Positions 9,240-17,172 are shown, counted from the stretch's first letter. The stretch is DNA of 64,000 bases from Mariprofundus sp. EBB-1 (GCF_003665155.1 NZ_RCFQ01000001.1:1-64000), one strand, 5' to 3'. A program made the numbers and translations. Notes: generated by a model from the letters alone, not told the origin.

Positions 9240-10438
9240 AAATCTTACTTGTCCATAACTTCTATGGGTCGGAAGCTCCAAGCGGTGAGAATATGGTCTT
9301 TGAAGCTGAGAAATCTCTGCTAAGAGACTATGGGCATGAGGTGGTTGAATACGCCCGTCACAGCGATGAAATCAGAGGACAGGGTGTATGGGGCATGTTG
9401 AAAGGTGCTGCAAGTGTCCCCTGGAGTCCTTTTTCTGCCCGTGACCTTCAAAAAGTTCTCAAGCGTGAAAAGCCTGATGTGATGCATGTGCATAATTCAT
9501 TCCCTATGCTCTCACCTTCAATTTATTATGCTGCTCAGAGTACAAATACCGCGTCTGTGCTGACTCTGCACAACTACCGTCTATTTTGTGCAGCAGGGAT
9601 TCCTTTGCGGGAAGGGCAGTCCTGCACGCTTTGTCTTGATCAGCGGAGTGTTATGCCAGCAATGAAATATGGATGTTACCGGGGTAGCCGAATGGCAACA
9701 CTTCCTTTGGCGGCATCAATCGCTCTACATCGTGCTATAGGAACATGGGATAATCAGGTGGACGCCTTTATCTCTCTAACGGGGTTCCAGCGGGATACAA
9801 TGGTAAATGCAGGTCTTCCATCAGAAAAAGTACATGTGAAACCACAATTTTATGCTGATCCACCGCAACCTGAGCCTTGGGGTAAGCGAAGAGACAAGGT
9901 GGTTTTTATTGGCAGGTTGGGTGAAGAAAAGGGTGTCCGATACCTGATTGATGCATGGTCCCAATGGGGTGATTCAGCCCCGGAACTGGAAATTATTGGC
10001 GATGGGCCTCAATCAGAAATGTTGAAAGACCTCGCTTCCAAATCTTCGAACATTCATTTCCTTGGACAAATTCCGTTTGAGAAAGCACAACGTAAGTTAG
10101 CCAATGCAAAATTATTGGTAGTGCCTTCTATTTGGTTTGAAGGGTTTCCCATGGTGATACGTGAGGCCTTTGCTCTTGGGGTTCCAGTTGCAGCATCCCG
10201 ATTGGGTTCAATGGCCAGTCTGGTGCGAGATGACGAAAATGGTGTGTTTTTTGAGCCAGGAAGTACTGATGATCTGCTTCGTTCAGTACGTTCAGCTTGG
10301 CTTGATCAAACGAAGCTGGAGCGGATGGGAAAAAAAGCCCGTGCCATATTCGATAAGGAGTATACGGCGGAAACCAACCATGGATTGTTGATTAACATTT
10401 ATGAGCAAGCCATATCCAGACGGCGCGAGGTTATTTGA
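9236..10438 (+). CDS. GT4 glycosyltransferase
   Basis: A 400-residue GT-B enzyme. The N-terminal half has ILLVHNFYGSEAPSGENMVFEAE and, further in, LTLHNYRLFCAAG. A cysteine pair follows (CTLCLD), as in many polysaccharide GT4 proteins. The C-terminal half contains VVFIGRLGEEKGVRYLIDAW, the phosphate-binding loop after the linker, and EGFPMVIREAFALGVPVAAS, the E-x7-E sugar-nucleotide motif near residue 303. It probably transfers a hexose with retention of configuration during repeat-unit synthesis. It overlaps the previous stop by four bases and abuts the next GTG start directly. Confidence 0.85.
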   Translation: MKILLVHNFYGSEAPSGENMVFEAEKSLLRDYGHEVVEYARHSDEIRGQGVWGMLKGAASVPWSPFSARDLQKVLKREKPDVMHVHNSFPMLSPSIYYAAQSTNTASVLTLHNYRLFCAAGIPLREGQSCTLCLDQRSVMPAMKYGCYRGSRMATLPLAASIALHRAIGTWDNQVDAFISLTGFQRDTMVNAGLPSEKVHVKPQFYADPPQPEPWGKRRDKVVFIGRLGEEKGVRYLIDAWSQWGDSAPELEIIGDGPQSEMLKDLASKSSNIHFLGQIPFEKAQRKLANAKLLVVPSIWFEGFPMVIREAFALGVPVAASRLGSMASLVRDDENGVFFEPGSTDDLLRSVRSAWLDQTKLERMGKKARAIFDKEYTAETNHGLLINIYEQAISRRREVI

Positions 10439-11203
10439 GTGGGAATCACCACAGAAAATATTATTGGTTATTCAGTTTCAGTAGCCTCTCTTACAGAGCA
10501 TCTGAATCAAATCTGTGATTGGATCGATAGTGGGGAGAGGGGGCGTTATTTTGTCTGCGCCAATCCTCATTCGCTCGTGGTCGCGGATAGCGATCCGGCA
10601 TTCAGCCAGGTGATTCGAGAAGCGGATATGGTTACCCCTGATGGTAGTGGGATTTTATTGGCCTCGAAAATACTTGGTGGGTCTATTTGTGAACGGGTGA
10701 CAGGAACTGATGTGTTCCTTGGGTTGAGCAAATCTCTGAATGAATCAGGTGGAGCCAGCTGTTTTTTTCTCGGGGCCAGTGAAGAGACATTGGAAAAAAT
10801 CAAAGTCAAAATGGCAGAAGATTTCCCTAATGTAACAGTGGCTGGAACCTACTCTCCGCCATACAAACCGGAATTCAGCGAAGAAGAGAATGCAGCCATG
10901 ATCGCTGCAATCAATCAGGCCAAGCCGGATGTACTCTGGGTGGGTATGACAGCACCGAAACAGGAAAAATGGATTCATGACAATATTGGCAAGCTGGATG
11001 TGAAGTTTGCCGGGGCAATAGGCGCAGTTTTTGATTTTTATGTGGGTAATGTAAAACGATCACACCCTGTATTTCAGAAGCTAGGGTTAGAGTGGCTGCC
11101 AAGGCTATTACAGGAACCAAGGCGACTGTGGCGAAGGAACTTTGTTTCCAGTCCATTGTTTCTTTTGAAGGTGATGCGTCAGAAGTTGTCGGGGAAGTCG
11201 TGA
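10439..11203 (+). CDS. WecG/TagA/CpsF family glycosyltransferase (GT26)
   Basis: 254 residues with all the landmarks of the GT26 family: TPDGSGILLASKILG near residue 64, FFLGASEETLEKI near 103, PDVLWVGMTAPKQEKW near 160, and VGNVKRSHPVFQKLGLEWLPRL near 203. The last segment carries the basic C-terminal part that docks the enzyme on the membrane. The family adds the second sugar, often ManNAc or a uronic acid derivative, to a polyprenyl-PP-GlcNAc acceptor. That fits a WecA-like initiating enzyme encoded 3 kb downstream. Translation starts at a GTG immediately after the preceding stop, with GAGG nine bases upstream. The stop overlaps galE as TGATG. Confidence 0.88.
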   Translation: MGITTENIIGYSVSVASLTEHLNQICDWIDSGERGRYFVCANPHSLVVADSDPAFSQVIREADMVTPDGSGILLASKILGGSICERVTGTDVFLGLSKSLNESGGASCFFLGASEETLEKIKVKMAEDFPNVTVAGTYSPPYKPEFSEEENAAMIAAINQAKPDVLWVGMTAPKQEKWIHDNIGKLDVKFAGAIGAVFDFYVGNVKRSHPVFQKLGLEWLPRLLQEPRRLWRRNFVSSPLFLLKVMRQKLSGKS

Positions 11204-12177
11204 TGAATATTCTTGTTGTTGGTGGAGCTGGCTACATTGGTTCGCATATGGTTAAGGCTCTAGGCGAGAAAGGGTGTAATATCACTGTGCTTGATAACCT
11301 TAGTTCAGGGCATGCTGATGCAGTGCTTGCAGCAGGTCAGCTCATCGAGGGTGATCTAGCCAATGTAGCAATGCTAGATCAGTTGTTTGCTGAAAATAAC
11401 TATGATGTGGTGATGCATTTTGCATCCAGTATTATGGTGGGTGAGTCGGTCACTGACCCGGCCAAATATTATCGTAACAATGTCAGCAATACTCAGAATC
11501 TTCTGGATGCCATGATTAAACATGGTGTGAAGCAATTCATTTTTTCATCCACAGCCGCCATCTTCGGAGAACCTGAATACACGCCGATAGACGAGAAACA
11601 TCCGAAAGCCCCGATCAATCCCTACGGACACAGCAAACAGATGGTGGAGCAGATGCTGGAAGATTATGACCGTGCTTATGGTCTGAAGTCGGTCTGCCTG
11701 CGTTACTTCAATGCAGCCGGAGCTGATCCCGAAGGAGAACTGGGTGAACGTCATGATCCGGAAACCCACCTTATTCCGCTAGTGCTGCAGGCAGCATCTG
11801 GCAAGCGTGATGCGATCACGGTATTCGGGCGTGATTATGATACAGAGGATGGCACTTGTATTCGCGACTATATTCACGTGAACGATCTCTGTGAGGCGCA
11901 CTGGCTGGCGATTAAGCAGTTGCAGAACGATGGTAAGAGCGGTCGTTTCAATCTCGGTAACGGCAATGGTTTCTCTGTACAGCAGGTGATCGATGTCTGC
12001 CGTGACGTTACAGGAAAAGAGATTACCATTATTGAGGGCGCACGCAGGGCAGGGGATCCGGCCGTACTGGTGGCAGATGCAACTCTGGCCCGTTCAGAAC
12101 TGGGTTGGGAGCCACAATATAATGATCTGAAGTCGATCGTATCTCATGCCTGGGAGTGGGAAAAGAATCACTGCTAG
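11203..12177 (+). CDS. galE: UDP-glucose 4-epimerase
   Basis: Interconverts UDP-glucose and UDP-galactose, supplying UDP-Gal (or UDP-GalNAc) to the glycosyltransferases upstream. The start is the ATG at 11203, which overlaps the wecG-like stop. The frame is open further upstream, but the NAD-binding GGAGYIGSHM begins seven residues after this ATG. Other landmarks: SSTAAIFGEP with the catalytic serine/threonine, NPYGHSKQMVE with the YxxxK catalytic pair near residue 148, and DYIHVNDLCEAH near 222. Length 324 aa is typical. It is the last gene of the operon before an accessory region begins. Confidence 0.95.
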   Translation: MNILVVGGAGYIGSHMVKALGEKGCNITVLDNLSSGHADAVLAAGQLIEGDLANVAMLDQLFAENNYDVVMHFASSIMVGESVTDPAKYYRNNVSNTQNLLDAMIKHGVKQFIFSSTAAIFGEPEYTPIDEKHPKAPINPYGHSKQMVEQMLEDYDRAYGLKSVCLRYFNAAGADPEGELGERHDPETHLIPLVLQAASGKRDAITVFGRDYDTEDGTCIRDYIHVNDLCEAHWLAIKQLQNDGKSGRFNLGNGNGFSVQQVIDVCRDVTGKEITIIEGARRAGDPAVLVADATLARSELGWEPQYNDLKSIVSHAWEWEKNHC

Positions 12178-12230
12178 CTGCCAAAGTTTATTAAGAAGCA
12201 GTGAGACGTGAGACGTGAGATGACAGACGT

Positions 12231-12274
12231 GCCCCGGGGGATTCACCTTGTACCCCAGGGCACCCTCTCTGCCG
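12231..12274 (+). repeat. Degenerate copy of the CCCCAGGG...ATTCACC palindromic element
   Basis: CCCCGGGGGATTCACCTT followed by GTACCCCAGGGCA contains both conserved blocks of the family described at 13443, in scrambled or truncated form and without a clear central stem. Confidence 0.45.
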
Positions 12275-12288
12275 TATCCGGCATCACC

Positions 12289-12317
12289 TTGTTCATTAAT
12301 TACAGATAAGTTACACT
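12289..12317 (+). promoter_or_regulatory. Possible sigma-70 promoter of the ParD-like/RelE pair
   Basis: TTGTTC and TACACT are separated by exactly 17 bases and lie about 30 bases upstream of the antitoxin start. The match to consensus is moderate, so this is a weak prediction. Confidence 0.3.
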
Positions 12318-12347
12318 TCACTACGATTGTAGCAAACGAGGTGAATT

Positions 12348-12575
12348 ATGAGCATGCCAGTACGCATCGATGACAACCTGTATGAGCAGGCAAAAAGCGT
12401 TTCCAAGGGCGAATGCCGCACTATCGCAGGCCAGCTTGAATTCTGGGCAAAGATTGGTAAAGCAGCGTTGGATAATCCCGACTTACCTGTTGAGTTTGTC
12501 CGTGAGATGTTGATCGCAAGAATGGAAGACCGTAGCCAACTCACCACATTCAAGCCCGGTTCTTTACGTGACTGA
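12348..12575 (+). CDS. ParD-like type II antitoxin
   Basis: A 75-residue protein beginning MSMPVRIDDNLYEQAKSVS, with a short ribbon-helix-helix-like N-terminus and a ParD_like middle (ECRTIAGQLEFWAKIGKAALDNPDLP). Members of this family bind their operator as dimers and neutralise a RelE/ParE-type toxin through the C-terminal tail. A good ribosome site (GAGGTGA) precedes the ATG. The last eight bases overlap the toxin gene, the normal antitoxin-first arrangement. It lies just downstream of galE in a region full of repeats, so it is probably a horizontally acquired module. Confidence 0.85.
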   Translation: MSMPVRIDDNLYEQAKSVSKGECRTIAGQLEFWAKIGKAALDNPDLPVEFVREMLIARMEDRSQLTTFKPGSLRD

Positions 12576-12843
12576 TATAGTTGTTCTGCAGACCAATGCA
12601 TTTTTACGCGCCTATAAAAAACTTCATAACAATCAAAAGGATGCAATTGATCAAGCCGTCACTGATATAGTTCTGAATCCGGTTATTGGCGAACAGAAAA
12701 AAGGTGATCTGGCTGGCATCTATGTGCATAAATTCAAGTGCGTAGGTCAACTATTTCTTCTGGCCTATGAGTTTGACCCGGCAACACGTACACTGTTGTT
12801 GGTTGGGACTCACGAAAACTTCTATCGCAACCTCAAGCATTGA
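12568..12843 (+). CDS. RelE/ParE family toxin
   Basis: 91 residues with the compact RelE/ParE fold pattern: an N-terminal helix pair (AFLRAYKKLHNNQKDAIDQAV), the central GEQKKGDLAGIYVHKFK strand region, and the terminal strands FLLAYEFDPATRTLLLVGTHENFYRNL. The conserved C-terminal G-x-H-x-N-FY pattern is common in this RelE subfamily. It could act as a ribosome-dependent mRNA interferase or, less likely, as a gyrase poison. It overlaps the antitoxin gene and is followed within 30 bases by the remnant of a glycosyltransferase gene. Confidence 0.85.
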   Translation: MTDIVVLQTNAFLRAYKKLHNNQKDAIDQAVTDIVLNPVIGEQKKGDLAGIYVHKFKCVGQLFLLAYEFDPATRTLLLVGTHENFYRNLKH

Positions 12844-12871
12844 TAATTTAGGTGTCAGGCTTGACTCTCAC

Positions 12872-13143
12872 GAACAGTACTGCGGATTCGATACCTCATT
12901 CGTATGCCGCCGATTACGACTGCATGCTGCGCTTTCCGAGGCGCGCAAAGGTTCGATGTGCATATCCCTCATGTGATGGTAAAGATGCGTCTGGGTGGCG
13001 AGAGCAATCGCCCAGTGAACAATATCATCCGCAAGTCGAAAGAGGATTACCGGGCACTCAAAGGGAACGGGGTTGGTGGTGTCTGGGCGCTGGTCTGGAA
13101 AAACCTCAGCAAGTTGCCGCAGTTTTTTAAAACACAGGACTGA
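12872..13143 (+). pseudogene. C-terminal remnant of a GT2 glycosyltransferase with two frameshifts
   Basis: Three consecutive frames together spell the end of a colanic-acid-type GT2 enzyme. CGFDTSF (from about 12887) is in one frame. YAADYDCMLRF (from 12903) is in the next. RFDVHIPHVMVKMRLGGES and the long tail NIIRKSKEDYRALKGNGVGG...LWKNLSKLPQFF-like (to 13143) are in the third. The middle motif ADYD and the MRLGG plus KNLSKLPQF ending are typical of this family. Only about the last 90 residues are left. The 5' side is cut off where the toxin gene ends, so insertion or deletion linked to the toxin-antitoxin module probably destroyed it. It was presumably once part of the neighbouring polysaccharide operon. 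Confidence 0.75.
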
Positions 13144-13239
13144 GTTAACTTCAGGACTAAGGACTGAGGGAAGGGCGGTGAGAGAGAGGCCGTGAGATGT
13201 TAGAAGTGAGGCTAGAAAAGGGCACAACTGGATGGTTCT

Positions 13240-13362
13240 AAATTCGTGTAGATTCGTGAAAGAAGGTGAATGCAGTTTACTGCAGAGAATATCCCCTGGG
13301 GGACGAATGAGCACGAATAAAGATTTTAAATCCGTGTGCATTAGTGAAATTCGTGGCTAATG
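13240..13362. repeat. Cluster of ATTCGTG / CACGAAT repeats
   Basis: Imperfect repeats of ATTCGTG occur at 13243-13262. After an inserted palindromic element, CACGAAT, CCGTGTGCATTAGTG and ATTCGTGG follow at 13302-13358. Related copies stand at 13523-13542 and, as a perfect palindrome, at 18473-18490. Confidence 0.6.
13262..13304 (-). repeat. CCCCAGGG palindromic element, minus orientation
   Basis: Read on the minus strand it gives GTCCCCCAGGGGATATTCTC, then TGCAG-TAAA-CTGCA, then ATTCACCTTC. It has the same flanks as the other copies but its own stem sequence, and it sits inside the ATTCGTG repeat cluster. Confidence 0.7.
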
Positions 13363-13442
13363 GTTTAAAATGTGAATGCCTAGGGTCAGTTCTTTAGTTT
13401 GGAACTGCCGAGGGCTAGGTATTGCAATGCAACAAGTGAGCT

Positions 13443-13492
13443 GTCCCCCAGGGGGAGCTTCTTTTGAGTAAACTCAATTCACCGTATGAGAT
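13443..13492 (+). repeat. CCCCAGGG palindromic element
   Basis: CCCCCAGGGGGAGCTTCTT is followed by the hairpin TGAG-TAAA-CTCA and ATTCACC. The conserved parts are the self-complementary CCCC(A/N)GGGG head, AGCTTCT, a short variable hairpin and ATTCACC. Confidence 0.75.
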
Positions 13493-13522
13493 GTTAGATG
13501 AAAAGCGCTATTCACAGGCCTA

Positions 13523-13542
13523 GCCACGAATAGTCACGAATT
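13523..13542. repeat. CACGAAT direct repeat pair
   Basis: GCCACGAATAGTCACGAATT contains two CACGAAT units nine bases apart. It belongs to the same family as 13240-13362 and 18473-18490. Confidence 0.5.
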
Positions 13543-13682
13543 AGAAAATATCTAAGTGCCATCTAGGATTTTCAGCTATAAAGGACTTAGGATCTTTATT
13601 TTCTAGTTTTTTCCTGGGCGCAAGAGGGGGAGGCAGAGATTTAGGACTAAGTGAAGGGCAGTGTGAACGTGAGATGCTGGAT

Positions 13683-13731
13683 GTCCCCCAGGGGAGCTTC
13701 TCTTGAGTAAACTCAATTCACCTTCTGAGAT
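13683..13731 (+). repeat. CCCCAGGG palindromic element
   Basis: GTCCCCCAGGGGAGCTTCTC, hairpin TGAG-TAAA-CTCA, then ATTCACCTTCTGAGATGG. It is nearly identical to the copy 240 bases upstream. Confidence 0.75.
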
Positions 13732-13782
13732 GGTGAGAAGCGGCGAGGCCACAAGTGACGTGGTGGCGCATCCAATCGGTTA

Positions 13783-13838
13783 GAGCCTGTAAATCCAACT
13801 GTGTAAATATTTCAAACAGCTATAATGCTTACAGGCTC
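13783..13838. repeat. 10-base inverted repeat with a TATAAT in its loop
   Basis: GAGCCTGTAA (13783-13792) and TTACAGGCTC (13829-13838) are perfect inverted copies 36 bases apart. A perfect TATAAT lies at 13821-13826, about 225 bases upstream of the WecA-like gene. It may be a regulatory site or the ends of a small element. Confidence 0.45.
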
Positions 13839-14049
13839 AGTTCAGCCCGACTTAGTCCAACCATAGCAGTCTTGAGGATGTAAACGTTTTAAGCCTTTTT
13901 TCATCCATTCGGCTAAGTGTTTCAGTTGAATGAACAGATGAGCTGAGGTTTCAGAGGTACTTCATATTGGAAAAGACTACTGTTCGCATATTTTAAATTA
14001 TCGTCTATAATCAACTCAACTTTTACTGGGCAACAGGTATTTACACTAT

Positions 14050-15756
14050 ATGGAAGTGATCACCACGCAATGGGCTGAGTTTATACTTAGGCTGCCGCAT
14101 TATGCCAGTGTATTATCCACCGGATGGTTCGTGCTGGCGCTGGCAGTGATTCTTTCAGTGTTTCTGACCCCTCTATCGATGTCTATGGCTTTCAGGCTAG
14201 GAGCTGTGGATACCCCTAATCATCGCTCCGTACACGCTGCTATAACGCCACGCTTAGGTGGCGTTGGCATCTGCCTGAGTATGTTGATTGCGGCCTCTTT
14301 CTATTTACCCTTTGACAGGTTTACCTATGGTTTTTTAACAGGCTTGCTCATTATTGTTGTGACCGGCCTGCTTGATGATCTCAATCCTATGTCTCATCGG
14401 ATAAAATTTGTCGGTGAAATTCTTGCTGCTGTCGCATTTGTGGCTATTTCCGGCGTTGAACTGCCCGGCATAGGGAATGTGCTCGGTTTTGGAGAAATCA
14501 ACTTCGGTGTATTCTCATTTATCATCTCAATATTCTGTATTGTAGGGCTTATTAATGCCATGAATCTCTCCGATGGTCTTGATGGTTTGGCAGGCGGAAT
14601 GGCGGTGATCTCCTTACTCTTCTTCTCCATTCTTGCATATAAAAGCGGTCAGCATGGTACGCTGGTGATTGCTTTGGCTTTGGCTGGATCCTTGATTGGT
14701 TTTCTGGCATATAACTCCTTTCCTGCACGCCTTTTCATGGGGGATGTTGGCAGTCTGATGATTGGATACACCTGTGCTTGCATTGCTTTGAGCCTGGCCA
14801 ATTCAACAGTACCGTTTCAGGCATATCCTATTACGATTGCTTTGATACTTGCGGTTCCTCTGCTTGATACGCTGATAGTGATGACGGTGCGCATAGTGAA
14901 AGGAACAAGTCCTTTTGCACCGGACAAGACACATCTGCATCATCGCTTGCTTGATACGGGTGTTTCTCAGAATCAGGCTGTGTCCATCGTATATATGTTA
15001 ATGTTTACGTTCTGTTTTTTCGCTTTGTTGGCATTGAAATTTAAAGTGCCGGAATATTGGCAACTGCTTACTGCATGCATAGTCACTGCTTTTTTCTACA
15101 GGTTTATCATTTATCTCGCAAACAACCCATGGAAGTTTGTACCTAATATGCTTTCGCTGTCCAAGTTCTTTCTTAAACTTGAGCATGAACAGCATCAACG
15201 ATTATTGCGCGTATGGCATGCTGTTGGTGCAATTATGCCAAATATTGCCTTGGCTTTTTATCTGTTGCCTATCTTTTTTATGGGTGAGTGGCTGCTTGCC
15301 GCTTTATTATTGCCCATCGTTTGTGTGATTCTGCTCATTATTTTTAAAACCTATAATAAGCGTGTTCTCGCCATGCAACATGGTCTGTTGTATCTGGTTA
15401 TTTTTTGTCTGGCCTTTGCCTATAATACAGTCTTAACTGTTGAAATATGGAGTGCTTATCTGTTGATGCTGACCTCCATTGCGCTGGCTTGGATTATTCT
15501 AAGCCTGTTCGTTGGGCATATGAGAAGACAGCTCAGTATTCATTCTGTGGAAACGCTTTTTATTCTCGTCTCATGGTTTGTGGCATTTGTTCTTTTGCCC
15601 ACGTTTGAAGGGTTGGAGGACGTCGCTGTAAATATGAGACTCGCTTGTATCTATAGTCTTCCTCATCTGTTGATCTCTAAGCTATCAATGTTGAGTTTCG
15701 GTTATGCTGATAGAAGAAAACGGCATAGGCACGAAGAACCCAAAACAAGTGATTGA
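14050..15756 (+). CDS. WecA/TagO-like polyprenyl-phosphate GlcNAc-1-phosphate transferase with C-terminal extension
   Basis: Starts polysaccharide synthesis by moving a HexNAc-1-phosphate from UDP-sugar to undecaprenyl phosphate in the inner membrane. Family motifs are all present: DTPNHRSVH...TPRLGG near residue 56, the magnesium-binding LLDDL near 107, NAMNLSDGLDGLAGG near 169, LFMGDVGS near 229, and DKTHLHHRLLD near 293. WecA itself ends at about 360 residues. This protein has some 200 more, forming five or six further membrane helices with a basic tail (RRKRHRHEE). It sits alone in a toxin-antitoxin/repeat island between the two halves of the polysaccharide locus. It matches the expected initiating step for the WecG-like enzyme at 10439. 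Confidence 0.9.
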   Translation: MEVITTQWAEFILRLPHYASVLSTGWFVLALAVILSVFLTPLSMSMAFRLGAVDTPNHRSVHAAITPRLGGVGICLSMLIAASFYLPFDRFTYGFLTGLLIIVVTGLLDDLNPMSHRIKFVGEILAAVAFVAISGVELPGIGNVLGFGEINFGVFSFIISIFCIVGLINAMNLSDGLDGLAGGMAVISLLFFSILAYKSGQHGTLVIALALAGSLIGFLAYNSFPARLFMGDVGSLMIGYTCACIALSLANSTVPFQAYPITIALILAVPLLDTLIVMTVRIVKGTSPFAPDKTHLHHRLLDTGVSQNQAVSIVYMLMFTFCFFALLALKFKVPEYWQLLTACIVTAFFYRFIIYLANNPWKFVPNMLSLSKFFLKLEHEQHQRLLRVWHAVGAIMPNIALAFYLLPIFFMGEWLLAALLLPIVCVILLIIFKTYNKRVLAMQHGLLYLVIFCLAFAYNTVLTVEIWSAYLLMLTSIALAWIILSLFVGHMRRQLSIHSVETLFILVSWFVAFVLLPTFEGLEDVAVNMRLACIYSLPHLLISKLSMLSFGYADRRKRHRHEEPKTSD

Positions 15757-15770
15757 TTTTATATACTGTC

Positions 15771-15812
15771 AGGTCAAGGGCTGAACCACGGAAGACACAG
15801 AATGCACGGAAT
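15771..15812 (+). repeat. Half copy of the ACCACGGAAGACAC element
   Basis: AGGTCAAGGGCTGAACCACG followed by GAAGACACAGAATGCACGGAA matches the right half of the complete copies downstream. Confidence 0.6.
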
Positions 15813-15873
15813 TTATATGCAAGTGATGTGATGGTTCCTCCGGGCAGATCCAGTGTTAGAACAGCTACATATT

Positions 15874-16000
15874 ACAGCGAATAAGTTAATGTCTTTGTCT
15901 ACTTCCGTGTCTTCCGAGTATTCTGTGGTGGTGAGATTCTAAGGTCAAAGGCAATAACCACGGAACACACAGAATACACAGAAAATAGTCTATAATATTG
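15874..16000. repeat. ACCACGGAAGACAC inverted-repeat element, copy without nested palindrome
   Basis: The left flank (15874-15908) is identical over 35 bases to 17244-17278. The left arm, CTTCCGTGTCTTCCGAG then TATTCTGTGGT, is the approximate inverse complement of the right arm ACCACGGAACACACAGAAT then ACACAGAA. The arms are separated by a loop containing AAGGTCAAAGGCA. Compared with 17244 it lacks the CCCCAGGG insert, so it looks like an empty site. Confidence 0.65.
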
Positions 16001-16087
16001 TGTGTGATTTGTGGATACGGCGAGCGGTGGAGTTACGAGCAGGGGGCTCATACGCTGAATACTTTTAGACATAGTTTTGCTTTTTTC

Positions 16088-16220
16088 CGTACCCCAGGGC
16101 AGTTTCTTTGCGCAAGCGCATTCACCTTCTGTGGTTCGAGTATTCCGTAGTGGTGATGTTGTAAGGTCAAAGGCATAAACCACGGAAGACACTGAATACA
16201 CGGAAAATAGTCTATAGAGT
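16088..16220. repeat. ACCACGGAAGACAC element containing a CCCCAGGG palindrome
   Basis: CCGTACCCCAGGGCAGTTTC, hairpin TGCGC-AA-GCGCA and ATTCACCTTCTG occupy 16090-16131. After that come CGAGTATTCCGTAGTGGTGA, AAGGTCAAAGGCATAAACC and ACGGAAGACACTGAATACAC. The palindrome lies within the left arm. Confidence 0.65.
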
Positions 16221-16402
16221 TGGTCGGTGTTTTTTTGCATCTGGAGGCGACTGACTGTAGAAGTGTAGACAGAAGCTAAGCTTAGTCCATAGTCTTGTTG
16301 GCCCCTGTGACTCATACGCTGGCGTAATTCAAGGGCAGTGTTTATGGTTCTAGTATTTCGTGTCTGGTAAGCCCAGCAGAATAGTAGGAGGTTGTCGTTG
16401 TC

Positions 16403-16711
16403 ATGCGGATTACAGATTATCAATTATCATGCATTCGTACTGAATCCCTGAGATTCTTTGGCCGTAGTGCCCGTGTGTGGTTATTTGGCTCTCGTGTGGA
16501 TGATCACCAAAAAGGAGGAGATATAGATCTTTATATTGAGCCTTCTATTCAGGATGCAGCAGCGATTGTAGATGCGAAGTTACACTTCCTGAGTGAAGTC
16601 CACCGGCAGCTGGGTGATCAGAAAATTGATGTGGTGTTACGCCGTACTCGTTGCAAGAAGAATTTACCTGTTTATCAACTTGCCAGGGAAACAGGAGAAC
16701 GATTGTTATGA
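16403..16711 (+). CDS. MNT-type nucleotidyltransferase antitoxin (MntA-like)
   Basis: 102 residues with the minimal nucleotidyltransferase signature GSRVDDHQKGGDIDLYI (residues about 32-48), in which the two aspartates of DID and a later aspartate (KIDVVL) bind metal. Proteins of this kind pair with HEPN RNases and silence them, in studied cases by adding AMP to the toxin. AGGAGG lies 11 bases before the ATG. The stop overlaps the HEPN start (ATGA), as expected for a translationally coupled pair. The pair is flanked on both sides by the ACCACGGAAGACAC repeats. Confidence 0.85.
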   Translation: MRITDYQLSCIRTESLRFFGRSARVWLFGSRVDDHQKGGDIDLYIEPSIQDAAAIVDAKLHFLSEVHRQLGDQKIDVVLRRTRCKKNLPVYQLARETGERLL

Positions 16712-17172
16712 GTGCTGTGGTTACGTACGTTGAAACATTAAAGATTTGTCGGAGACACGCCGACCGTTTGCAGTGGTCAATGAATGAACTGGAAGCGTGC
16801 CTGCCTTTCACTGTGGAATCACTTGATGGGGTGTCTGATATACAGCTTGCTGTACTGGATCAGTTTGCTTCGCGATTTTCCAGACTTCAGGATGCGATGG
16901 GTGCGAAGTTATTTTCTGCTGTATTAGAACTGACTAAAGAGCAGGGGTCGCTTGATGCATTTGTGGATAAACTGAACCGGCTTGAAAAAATCGGAGCTAT
17001 CCCATCTGTCAATGATTGGTTGATATTAAGGGAGATGCGGAATGCTTTTTCGCATGAATACCCTGATGATCCGGAAATTCAGGTAGCTATTCTCAATAAG
17101 GCATTTGTGCTTGCAAGGGGACTGATTGCTACGCTTACTTATCTGGAAATATTTGCTAATCGATATATATGA
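16708..17172 (+). CDS. HEPN-domain RNase toxin (HepT-like)
   Basis: 154 residues, mostly helical. The key motif is REMRNAFSHEYP near residue 115, which contains the R-x4-H catalytic pair of HEPN ribonucleases followed by the conserved tyrosine that MNT partners modify. The start at 16708 is chosen because it overlaps the MNT stop and has AGGAG nine bases upstream; the frame is open further upstream inside the MNT gene. Known members cut tRNA or mRNA when freed from the antitoxin. The context and motif make the assignment strong, although the RNA target is unknown. Confidence 0.85.
   Translation: MSAVVTYVETLKICRRHADRLQWSMNELEACLPFTVESLDGVSDIQLAVLDQFASRFSRLQDAMGAKLFSAVLELTKEQGSLDAFVDKLNRLEKIGAIPSVNDWLILREMRNAFSHEYPDDPEIQVAILNKAFVLARGLIATLTYLEIFANRYI

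Larger units (their letters stand above)
13144..14049. other. 900-base non-coding stretch filled with repeats
   Basis: No convincing gene. It holds three copies of the CCCCAGGG palindromic element (13262, 13443, 13683), ATTCGTG/CACGAAT repeats (13240-13362 and 13523-13542), a segment repeated near 17669 (GAGGCCACAAGTGACGTGG), and an inverted repeat at 13783-13838. Short open frames here do not resemble proteins. Confidence 0.7.
15757..16402. other. Non-coding stretch of dispersed repeats
   Basis: No gene is visible. It consists mainly of copies of the ACCACGGAAGACAC element (15771, 15874, 16088) with a CCCCAGGG palindrome nested in the third. An open minus-strand frame at 15899-16423 only reads through these repeats. 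Confidence 0.65.

Noticed and set aside
12868..13341. 157-codon minus-strand frame opposite the GT2 remnant
   Set aside because: Its amino acids have no family resemblance, while the plus strand matches a known glycosyltransferase end.
15899..16423. 174-codon minus-strand frame between the WecA-like gene and the MNT gene
   Set aside because: It reads through two copies of dispersed repeats and contains repeated peptides from them; no protein family resemblance.
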